A DNA stretch of 64,000 nt from the NCBI GenBank assembly GCA_016841725.1, contig JAENYP010000004.1:155542-219541 (forward strand), in the 5' to 3' direction. The notes beneath the pieces were generated by a model. It was not told the origin of the DNA and did not search any database. It was given only the letters and a program-made list of their open reading frames with translations. Positions 41,955 to 50,055 of the stretch are shown here, piece by piece. The translations under genes and the position numbers were made by a program. Each line of letters opens with the position of its first letter. The stretch's first letter is position 1. This stretch comes from Thermincola carboxydiphila. GTDB taxonomy: Bacteria; Bacillota; Thermincolia; Thermincolales; UBA2595.

Positions 41955-43259
41955 ATGATTTGGGAACCTCATTATGAATGCATGGTCAGGGAGGATTTGC
42001 AGGCGATTCAGCTTGACCGTCTGCAGACAGTGGTGAACTCTGTTTATGAAAAGGTGCCTTATTACAAAAAGACTTTTGTTGAACATGGCATCAGACCCCA
42101 GGATATTACCAAACTGGAAGATGTCCCCAAGCTGCCGTTGACCGGCAAAGAGGCGTTAATGGACAGCTACCCCTTCGGGCTTTTTGCAGTTCCCATGAAA
42201 CAGGTGGTTCGTCTTCATGCTTCATCTGGGACCACCGGAAAGCAAAAGGTTATTGGATATACAAAAAGGGACATCCGCACCTGGTCAACCCTGATTGCCC
42301 GAATTGTCAGTATGGCCGGGGTTACAGATGAAGATGTTGTCCAGATATGCTTTGGGTATGGGTTATTCACCGGAGGGTTTGGACTGCATTACGGCATTGA
42401 AAAAGTAGGGGCGACTATCATACCTGCCTCTACAGGGAATACCGAACGACAGATTGTCATGATGCAGGACTTTGGGACAACGGCATTGGTTGCGACTCCC
42501 TCTTATGCACTTTATATGGCGGAGGTCTTCGAAGAGATGGGTGTTGACCCTTCCCGGCTTAATGTTAGGGTTGGCCTGTTCGGCGGCGAACCGTGCACGG
42601 AAAACATGAAAAAGGAAATTGAGCAGCGCTGGCAAATGAGGGCTACTGACAATTATGGCCTTAGTGAGGTAGGCGGCCCGGGGGTGGCCGGTGAGTGTGA
42701 GTGTAGTGAAGGGATGATGCATATAAATGAGGACCACTTCTATCCCGAAATAATTAATCCCGAGACAGGTGAATCCCTGGGATACGGAGAGGTAGGGGAA
42801 CTTGTTCTTACAGCCCTAACTAGGGAAGCTTTTCCGATTATCCGTTACCGCACCCGGGACCTGACGATGCTGGTTGAGGAACCCTGTGAGTGCGGGCGGA
42901 CCACGGTCAGGATGAAAAAGGTTACTCAGCGGGCGGATGACATGCTGATAATCAGGGGCGTAAATGTTTATCCTGCACAGATCGAGGGAGTTATCATGGA
43001 AACAGAGGGGATAGGACCTCATTACCAATTGGTGGTCACCAAGAAGGGATACCTGGATGACCTGGAAGTACAGGTAGAACTTTCCGGAGATAAATTTTCC
43101 GGAAAGTTCAGGGAGCTTGAGGAACTGGAAAAGAAACTCCGGGATAAGCTGCAAAAGGCGCTTTCAATAGGCGCCAGGGTTAAACTGCTGGAACCCAAGT
43201 CCCTTGAGCGGACCATGGGTAAGGCTAAAAGAATTGTGGATATGCGTCCAAGGGATTAA
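41955..43259 (+). CDS. paaK: phenylacetate-CoA ligase family protein
   Basis: LHASSGTTGKQKVIGYT, DNYGLSEVGGPGVAGEC, GRTTVRMKKVTQRADDMLIIRGVNVYPAQIE. Confidence 0.95.
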   Translation: MIWEPHYECMVREDLQAIQLDRLQTVVNSVYEKVPYYKKTFVEHGIRPQDITKLEDVPKLPLTGKEALMDSYPFGLFAVPMKQVVRLHASSGTTGKQKVIGYTKRDIRTWSTLIARIVSMAGVTDEDVVQICFGYGLFTGGFGLHYGIEKVGATIIPASTGNTERQIVMMQDFGTTALVATPSYALYMAEVFEEMGVDPSRLNVRVGLFGGEPCTENMKKEIEQRWQMRATDNYGLSEVGGPGVAGECECSEGMMHINEDHFYPEIINPETGESLGYGEVGELVLTALTREAFPIIRYRTRDLTMLVEEPCECGRTTVRMKKVTQRADDMLIIRGVNVYPAQIEGVIMETEGIGPHYQLVVTKKGYLDDLEVQVELSGDKFSGKFRELEELEKKLRDKLQKALSIGARVKLLEPKSLERTMGKAKRIVDMRPRD

Positions 43260-43336
43260 TGGAGTAAGGTAAAACCGTAAATTGTAGGATGAATCTTAAA
43301 AACCTAGAATTATGGATTAATTATAACGGAGGTAGA

Positions 43337-45112
43337 ATGATGAAGGAACTTCTGACAGGAAATGAGGCGATTGCCAGGGGGGCCTATGAATTCGGAGTCA
43401 GGGTGGCGGCAGCATATCCCGGTACCCCCAGTACTGAGATACTGGAAAACCTGGTCAATTACCCGGGGGTTTATGCCCAGTGGTCCCCGAATGAGAAAGT
43501 GGCTCTTGAGGTTGGGTTAGGCGCCGCTATCGGCGGGGCCCGGACACTGGTGACAATGAAGCATGTAGGGGTTAATGTGGCGGCAGACCCGCTGTTTACC
43601 CTGGCCTATACCGGTGTCAATGCCGGCCTTGTGCTGGTGAGCGCTGATGACCCGGGGATGCACAGCTCCCAGAATGAACAGGATAACAGGAACTATGCGA
43701 AATTTGCCAAGATTCCGGTCCTGGAGCCCAGCAACAGCCAGGAAGCAAAGGATATGGTGGGGCTCGGTCTGGAAATGAGCGAACAGTTTGATACCCCGGT
43801 TATGCTCAGGACCACTACCAGGGTTAATCATTCCCAGAGCTTTGTGGAAATTGGTGAGCGCATTGATGACACAGCCAAACCCTATGTCAAAAACTCGCGG
43901 AAGTATGTAATGGTTCCCGCTCATGCCAGGGGCCGCCACGTTGTCGTTGAAGAGAGACGGGGCAAACTGGCGGAGTATGCGGAAAGCTGCCCGGTCAACA
44001 GGATAGAGTGGGCAGACCGGAAAATAGGGATAATTGCCAGTGGCATCATATATGAATATGTTAAAGAAGTGATTCCGGAAGCATCTATCCTGAAACTGGG
44101 GATGACCTTCCCCCTGCCGGAAAAGCTTATCAGGGAATTCGCCGCACAGGTTGAGGAACTGTACGTAATTGAAGAACTGGAGCCATTTCTGGAAGACCAG
44201 GTGCGCCTGATGGGTATTGAGATTACAGGTAAGCAGCTGTTCCCCAGGATAGGCGAGGTTTCTCAGAAAATAATTGCCGAAAAAATTCTTGCGGTTACCG
44301 GCCACCGAGATTTGGTCAATCAGTCCATTTTGGCTGCCGGTGCAGCAGAGGAAAAAGATGTCCAGATACCTGTCCGGCCCCCGGTAATGTGCCCGGGCTG
44401 CCCACACAGGGGAGTTTTTTATACAATCAGTCAGTTGAAAATGATCGTTACCGGTGATATCGGATGTTATACCCTTGGTTCTCTGCCGCCTCTTGAGGCC
44501 ATGGATACGTGTATCTGTATGGGGGCCAGTGTGGGCGCTGCCTTGGGTATGGAAAAAGCCCATCCTGAAATGCACGGGAAGGTGGTAGCCGTAATCGGGG
44601 ACTCCACATTCATGCACTCCGGAATCACAGGCCTGCTTGATGTTGCTTATAACAGGGGAGCAACCACCACCATAATTCTGGATAACAGCACCACTGCCAT
44701 GACCGGGCACCAGGACCATGCAGCAACAGGCAAGACCCTGAGCAAAGAGATAACAAACCAGGTTGATCTGGTAGCGCTGGTGAAGGCCCTTGGGATTAAC
44801 CAGGTTCAGATTGTTGATGCCTTTGACCTGAAAAAGTTGAAGACTATTATCAGTGAAGAGGCGGCAGCCGATGAGCCTTCCGTAATTATTGTGAAACGGC
44901 CCTGTGCGCTGCTGATAAAAGAGAGGACTGCACCATATACCATTGATGAAAACTGCATCAACTGTAAGAAGTGCATGAAGCTGGGATGCCCGGCTCTAAG
45001 CGTTCAGGGGGATGCTGTTGTAGTGAATACAGCCCTTTGTACCGGCTGTGGATTGTGCTCACAGCTTTGCCCGTCGGGAGCTTTAAAGAAAGAGGGTGAA
45101 GGCAATGAGTAA
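43337..45112 (+). CDS. iorA: indolepyruvate ferredoxin oxidoreductase subunit alpha
   Basis: LLTGNEAIARGAYEFGVRVAAAYPGTPSTEI; TPP domain; C-terminal CINCKKCMKLGCPAL and CTGCGLCSQLCP. Confidence 0.96.
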   Translation: MMKELLTGNEAIARGAYEFGVRVAAAYPGTPSTEILENLVNYPGVYAQWSPNEKVALEVGLGAAIGGARTLVTMKHVGVNVAADPLFTLAYTGVNAGLVLVSADDPGMHSSQNEQDNRNYAKFAKIPVLEPSNSQEAKDMVGLGLEMSEQFDTPVMLRTTTRVNHSQSFVEIGERIDDTAKPYVKNSRKYVMVPAHARGRHVVVEERRGKLAEYAESCPVNRIEWADRKIGIIASGIIYEYVKEVIPEASILKLGMTFPLPEKLIREFAAQVEELYVIEELEPFLEDQVRLMGIEITGKQLFPRIGEVSQKIIAEKILAVTGHRDLVNQSILAAGAAEEKDVQIPVRPPVMCPGCPHRGVFYTISQLKMIVTGDIGCYTLGSLPPLEAMDTCICMGASVGAALGMEKAHPEMHGKVVAVIGDSTFMHSGITGLLDVAYNRGATTTIILDNSTTAMTGHQDHAATGKTLSKEITNQVDLVALVKALGINQVQIVDAFDLKKLKTIISEEAAADEPSVIIVKRPCALLIKERTAPYTIDENCINCKKCMKLGCPALSVQGDAVVVNTALCTGCGLCSQLCPSGALKKEGEGNE

Positions 45113-45692
45113 TGGTAAAGTAACCAACATCCTTATTGTAGGGGTAGGGGGTCAGGGTACTATCCTGGCCAGCAGGATATTGTCTTACCTGGCCCTGGAG
45201 GAAGGACATGATGTCAAGGTTTCTGAGATCCACGGCATGGCCCAGCGGGGGGGCAGTGTGGTAACCCAGGTAAGGATGGGTGAAAAGGTTTATTCACCTC
45301 TGATATCGGAAGGCCAGGCAGATGTAATTCTGGCCTTTGAAAGGCTTGAAGCCCTGCGCTGGGTACATTACCTGAAGAAGGACGGCACAATTATCATTAA
45401 TGATCAGGCTATAGACCCTGTACCTGTTATTTTGGGGCTTCAGGAATATCCCTCCGGAATTATTGACCGGATAAAAGGCAAGGTGCCCGACACTATTGCT
45501 GTTAATGCACTGCAGATTGCTGAAGAATGTGGCAATGCCAAGGCTTCGAATGTTGTTTTGATGGGAGTGCTGGCACGGAAAATGGGATTTGGCAAGGAGA
45601 AGTGTATCCGGGCGCTGGAGGCGAAAGTTCCGGCCAAGTTCCTGGAGCTAAATAAGAATGCCTTTGAAAAAGGCTGGAATGTGCAGGTATGA
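45105..45692 (+). CDS. iorB: indolepyruvate oxidoreductase subunit beta
   Basis: NILIVGVGGQGTILASRILSYLALEEGHDVKVSEIHGMAQRGGSVVTQVR. Confidence 0.95.
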   Translation: MSNGKVTNILIVGVGGQGTILASRILSYLALEEGHDVKVSEIHGMAQRGGSVVTQVRMGEKVYSPLISEGQADVILAFERLEALRWVHYLKKDGTIIINDQAIDPVPVILGLQEYPSGIIDRIKGKVPDTIAVNALQIAEECGNAKASNVVLMGVLARKMGFGKEKCIRALEAKVPAKFLELNKNAFEKGWNVQV

Positions 45693-45853
45693 TGTAATTA
45701 TTCTTATGATAGTGGTAGAAGTGTTCCTCCGGCGGGCTACATCTCAACCGGTTACCCAAACCCGCTAAAGCGGCTTTGGACCGGTTGACGACAGACTCCG
45801 CCTTCCGGAACACCCCTACCACTATCTTCGCTAATTACATCATAGACCTGCAC
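45681..45853. repeat. long hairpin element, copy A1
   Basis: Arms GTGCAGGTATGATGTAATTA..GATAGTGGTAG..GTGTTCC / GGAACAC..CTACCACTATC..TAATTACATCATAGACCTGCAC; core TTCCTCCGGCGGGCTACATCTC and GACGACAGACTCCGCCTTCCGGAA. Confidence 0.85.
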
Positions 45854-45932
45854 ATGGCGTTTTGGGGCCGGTTCTTCAGGAAATTATCTGCCCCTTCATA
45901 TGCCTATTGTAAATAAAGGTCATTATATATGT

Positions 45933-46006
45933 ACCGGTTGACGACAGACTCCGCCTTCCGGAACACATCTACCCCTGGCTTCGATAATCACATCATAAAC
46001 CTGCAC
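45933..46006. repeat. partial hairpin element copy A3 (74-nt direct repeat of 45780-45853)
   Basis: accggttgacgacagactccgccttccggaacac...acatcataaacctgcac; about 66 of 74 positions identical to A1 by eye; no 5' arm. Confidence 0.85.
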
Positions 46007-46090
46007 CTGCCGGTGACAACGGAGATCATGGCTGGTGCGGTTTTATCTTTGGGCCCCGATATTAATTGGGGCATTTCTTTGATTATGGAT

Positions 46091-46227
46091 ATGAAATTAG
46101 GAAGTGTCAGATATGTTCCGGAAGGATGAGACTGACGTCGACCTGCCCAGAAGCGCTTTGCGCGTGTGGCTAGCCGGTCGAGTTGTAGCCATCCTGGAGG
46201 AATTTATCTGACACTTCCTTACTTCAT
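46091..46227. repeat. long hairpin element copy C, opposite orientation to A1
   Basis: ATGAAATTAGGAAGTGTCAGATA / TATCTGACACTTCCTTACTTCAT arms; core ggatgagactgacgtc ... gagttgtagccatcc = reverse complement of the A core. Confidence 0.8.
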
Positions 46228-46280
46228 GGCTAAAAGTAAAAGGCCCCATTTAATTATGGGACCCAAGATTTTAACCCAAC

Positions 46281-47261
46281 TTACCTTGTCTTAATCGGGC
46301 TGGTTTTGCCCGACAGGTTTGAGGCTGTAAGCCAGAACAGCAGCCAGAACGAGAGCATCAATGAGAGTCCCTGGCTGCCCGCCGGGGTCATCAGTGCAGA
46401 ACCGATAATTCCTCCGGTGAAGTGCTGAATTCCAATCCATACCAGTATAGTCAGGACGGTTCCGAAAGCTACCATCATCAGCCCAAAGGGGCGCTCCCCT
46501 TTGAGCCATTTGGCAGGTATATAGCCATAGTAATTGAAAAACGCAATAATGGTGACAGCCCAGATCACAAAATCAAAGGTCAGCCCTGGAAGAGCGAGGT
46601 CGAGACGTCTGAAAACGGTTTCGATGATAAAAGCAATTACCAAGCTCATTAAAAAGGCGGATATTTTTTCATCCCTCATGTGGCTTGCCGGTATGATGGG
46701 TCTTGATTCATGCCGGCCGATACCCAGGCGGCTGAGCAGGGTAATGTACCAGAGGCCTCCGGCATTAAGCCCAATGGAAAGGTAGCCGAATGCCGCGCCC
46801 AGGATAAAATCTGTGTTTGAAAACTGGACAGTCATCCGTACAAAGGCCAGGTTTGTCAGCACAGTCAGTACAAGGGCTATGCCAAGGCCCAAAATACGCT
46901 GTCGTACCAAGGCCATGTTTCCCGGGAACCCAAGATACAAACCGATCCAGACAAACCACATTATTGCTGCCAGAGCAAACGTAATTCCCATGACCCTGTG
47001 TCCGGAATAATCTCCGGGTCTGGCCCAGATGCGCATGTTTTCCTGCCGGGCCACGTAATCCTTAACAATATTGAGTTCGGGTATGATACCCATGGACCAC
47101 TTGGCGTGGTCCCTACCGTCACTGTCCCTGACTGTTTCGATGACCTGGACATTTCCAGGGCCAATTGAAGTGTCAAGGTAATACAAACCTGCCAGGTTTG
47201 CGGCTGCCAATACCAGTGAGACAATAATGGCGGTGGCTGTGTTCAGAACACGTTTATTCAT
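46281..47261 (-). CDS. hypothetical polytopic membrane protein
   Basis: Multiple TM segments over 326 aa. Confidence 0.65.
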   Translation of the reverse strand: MNKRVLNTATAIIVSLVLAAANLAGLYYLDTSIGPGNVQVIETVRDSDGRDHAKWSMGIIPELNIVKDYVARQENMRIWARPGDYSGHRVMGITFALAAIMWFVWIGLYLGFPGNMALVRQRILGLGIALVLTVLTNLAFVRMTVQFSNTDFILGAAFGYLSIGLNAGGLWYITLLSRLGIGRHESRPIIPASHMRDEKISAFLMSLVIAFIIETVFRRLDLALPGLTFDFVIWAVTIIAFFNYYGYIPAKWLKGERPFGLMMVAFGTVLTILVWIGIQHFTGGIIGSALMTPAGSQGLSLMLSFWLLFWLTASNLSGKTSPIKTR

Positions 47262-47267
47262 AGCGTA

Positions 47268-47516
47268 TCAGTCCGTATTGCTCCACCAGTAATTGACCCC
47301 GTAAACTGCCAATATACCGTAAAACCAGGCGCTGCTCCAGGAGAGGCCGGTAAACTGTCCGCCGCTTCCGATTCCAAGCAGGGCACCAATCACAGGTATT
47401 GACAGTAAAATGGTAAAGAGCACGATAATAGCCACCTTGATAATTTCAATTAACCTGGCAGTCTGCCTTTCCAGTGACAGTAAGGCGTGTTCAGATATTT
47501 CACGTTTTTGTTCCAT
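47268..47516 (-). CDS. small membrane protein, operonic with preceding gene
   Basis: MEQKREISEHALLSLERQTARLIEIIKVAIIVLFTILL; two TM segments. Confidence 0.6.
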   Translation of the reverse strand: MEQKREISEHALLSLERQTARLIEIIKVAIIVLFTILLSIPVIGALLGIGSGGQFTGLSWSSAWFYGILAVYGVNYWWSNTD

Positions 47517-47751
47517 TGTTTCTCCCCCCAAAGAAAACTAAGGAATATTATACAAACAGGTAATTTCACCCCCAAATAATAACACTTAAAGCAGAACTGA
47601 TATGTACCCAACTATATTATTATCTTTGTAGTTATAAAAAGCACTTACTTTTTGTTAAATGGGCGTATTTCAAGGGTGAACGGTCAAAATACAGAGTGGG
47701 TGGCAAAATACAGGATTAAGCGGTATACTGGCCCGCGAAAAGTTTAAAAGG

Positions 47752-47783
47752 GCCGCGCCATGAATGGTCATGACGCGGCGTTA
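47752..47783 (-). terminator. terminator of MFS gene
   Basis: gccgcgccatga-atgg-tcatgacgcggc, followed on minus strand by cttttaaac. Confidence 0.6.
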
Positions 47784-47790
47784 GAGGAGT

Positions 47791-49074
47791 TTATTCCTTG
47801 TTTAACGGATTTACTGTAGATGGGATAGCCTGAGCCTGCTTGACAACTATTGTTCTCGGTGCCTTGGTGACAAAGGTTAATCCGGATGCACACAGGCAGA
47901 GGATCGCGGCCACGGCAAAAGCCATATTATAACTGGCGGTGAGGTCAACTATTTTGCCTGCAACCATGCCGCCGAAGACTCCGCCGACTCCCCAGGCGGT
48001 AAATACCAGGCCGTAGTTAACTCCCATGTTTTTGGTGCCGAAATAGTCGGCCGTTGCTGAAGGGAACAGGGAGAGGTTGGCGCCATAATTGAATCCTACT
48101 GCTGCCGCGCCGGCAATCAGCAGAGCCGCTGTGGAGAACCGGGAGAACAGCATCAGTACAATTGCCTGTGAAATAAACACCAACAGCATGGTCTTGGTGC
48201 GGCCCAGTTTATCTGACACCAGGCCTGCAATTATCCGGCCGCCGGCATTGCCTATGGCCAGAATTGCTACCAGAATGAAGCCTAATTCGACTCCCGGCAG
48301 CTGCATTGTCGAAATCTTCGCCATATGTCCGATGATCATCAGGCCGGCAAAGGAAGCGAAGGCATACATCAGCCAAAGGAGATAAAACTGAGGGGTTCTA
48401 AGCATTTCATGCCATTCGTATTCATACTTCCGGGATGAGCCTTTTCCGGCTGCAGCCGGTTTGGGCATATTGGCGGGAACATATCCTGCCGGGGGATTTT
48501 TCAGAAACTGGGACAACAGTACAATACCGATAAAGAACGCTATACCAAGGGTCATAAAGGTTCTGCTAATGCCCATTGTTTTCAGGAGACTATTGGTCAA
48601 TGGTGAGATATAAACTGAAGCCAGGCCGAAACCGGCTACAACAAGACCGGTAATCATTCCTTTTTTGTGAGGCGGGAACCATTTGACTGCCGGAGGGGTG
48701 GCTGATGCATATCCGAGCCCCATCCCTGAGCCTACCAGTAGTCCAAAACCGATAACCATCGGGAAAATACTTATTTCAGAAGCGAAACTTGAGATGATAA
48801 GTCCGGCGCCTGCACAAACACCGCCGAGTGTGGCAACTATCCGGGGACCCACTTTATCCTGTGCCCTGCCGGCAAGCACCATTACAATTGCGAATACGCC
48901 GCAGGCCACAGCGTAAGGGAGTGATGCCTTGGAAGCCGTCCAGCCCCAGTCTTTGGTCAGCGCCTTGGCGATGACACTCCACGAATAAAGCACTCCAAGT
49001 CCAAGGTTAATGCCTGTTCCGGCAAAGGTGACAATCCATCCTCTGAGAGAACTCTGGCTACTCACAAAAAACAC
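47791..49074 (-). CDS. MFS transporter, OFA (oxalate/formate antiporter-like) family
   Basis: GTGINLGLGVLYSWSVIAKAL, LGGVCAGAGLIISSFA, 12-TM pattern. Confidence 0.9.
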   Translation of the reverse strand: MFFVSSQSSLRGWIVTFAGTGINLGLGVLYSWSVIAKALTKDWGWTASKASLPYAVACGVFAIVMVLAGRAQDKVGPRIVATLGGVCAGAGLIISSFASEISIFPMVIGFGLLVGSGMGLGYASATPPAVKWFPPHKKGMITGLVVAGFGLASVYISPLTNSLLKTMGISRTFMTLGIAFFIGIVLLSQFLKNPPAGYVPANMPKPAAAGKGSSRKYEYEWHEMLRTPQFYLLWLMYAFASFAGLMIIGHMAKISTMQLPGVELGFILVAILAIGNAGGRIIAGLVSDKLGRTKTMLLVFISQAIVLMLFSRFSTAALLIAGAAAVGFNYGANLSLFPSATADYFGTKNMGVNYGLVFTAWGVGGVFGGMVAGKIVDLTASYNMAFAVAAILCLCASGLTFVTKAPRTIVVKQAQAIPSTVNPLNKE

Positions 49075-49205
49075 CTCCGTTACATTTTATAATAATGCCG
49101 TGATAATGCAGTAATTATGAAGTAGTTATGAAGTAAAACAACAAGCATACGGCAATGCTCAAATCATTGGAATCCCCTCCGTTCCCTGAAGTCTCTGCAG
49201 AAATA

Positions 49206-49234
49206 AAAGGAGGCTGTTACATTTGTAACAGCCT
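49206..49234. terminator. hairpin, possible terminator
   Basis: ggaggctgttacatttgtaacagcctcc; lacks a clear T-run. Confidence 0.35.
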
Positions 49235-49631
49235 CCGGGCTAGCGCCTCCGGACTAAAGGTTACCCCCGTTGTGTTTACTAAATAAGGCACAAAGTAAAT
49301 AAGGCACAAAGCAGAAGACCGGCAGTACCTGCCGGTCTCGGGGCTCTGGGCCTCTGGACTTGATTACATTTTAGTTTATTTAGCCTGACTTTGCACGGGT
49401 TTCAACGTTAATAGCTGCATTTTCATAGTCAATGGTCAATAGGCGTGTCTCAGCGGCGTTGATTGGTAAATTTCCTTACGGAACGAATGGTTAGCTGTAA
49501 ATTAGCGGGGGATTTTGCAGGGCGAATGGCTGCTAATTGGAAGGGCAGCTGTTTTCTTAAGCAAAAATGGCGTGTAGTATCAGGGTTTTTCTGGTATAAT
49601 ATTGAAATAACCCCACGAAAGGCTGTGAACC

Positions 49632-50054
49632 ATGAACAAATCCGTAATTATATCCGTAACCGGTACGCAGACTAATGAGTTCGGCGAGGTTGACATTCAG
49701 GAACTGGTGACAACAGGGGTCTATTATGAAAAAAAGGGTGCATACTTCATTATTTATAACGAATCTGAAATCACGGGAATGCCCGGCACGACTACTTCTG
49801 TTAAGGCTGAGCCCCAAAGGGTAACTTTAAATAGGATGGGAGAATCCCAGCATAAACAGGTTTTTGAGACAGGTATGCGCAACCGGGGCAATTACATTAC
49901 CCCTTATGGAATGATGTATATGGATGTTATCCCTTCAAAGGTAGATGTTATCTTGACAGATAGCGGAGGCAGTATTAATCTGGAATATGAACTGGAAGTT
50001 GAAAATCAAAAGATTAGTGATAACAAGTTGTCACTGACTGTGAGGGAGGCATAA
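49632..50054 (+). CDS. DUF1934 (YwiB-like) protein
   Basis: Beta-barrel-like 140-aa protein directly upstream of argS, as in Bacillus ywiB-argS. Confidence 0.85.
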   Translation: MNKSVIISVTGTQTNEFGEVDIQELVTTGVYYEKKGAYFIIYNESEITGMPGTTTSVKAEPQRVTLNRMGESQHKQVFETGMRNRGNYITPYGMMYMDVIPSKVDVILTDSGGSINLEYELEVENQKISDNKLSLTVREA

Positions 50055-50055
50055 A

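Noticed and set aside
45929-46129. 66-aa ORF within the hairpin-element cluster
   Set aside because: Overlaps palindromic elements A3 and C; no family resemblance.
49317-49339. agaccggcagtacctgccggtct hairpin as RNA element
   Set aside because: Simple short perfect palindrome without T-run or conserved motif; probably weak terminator debris.
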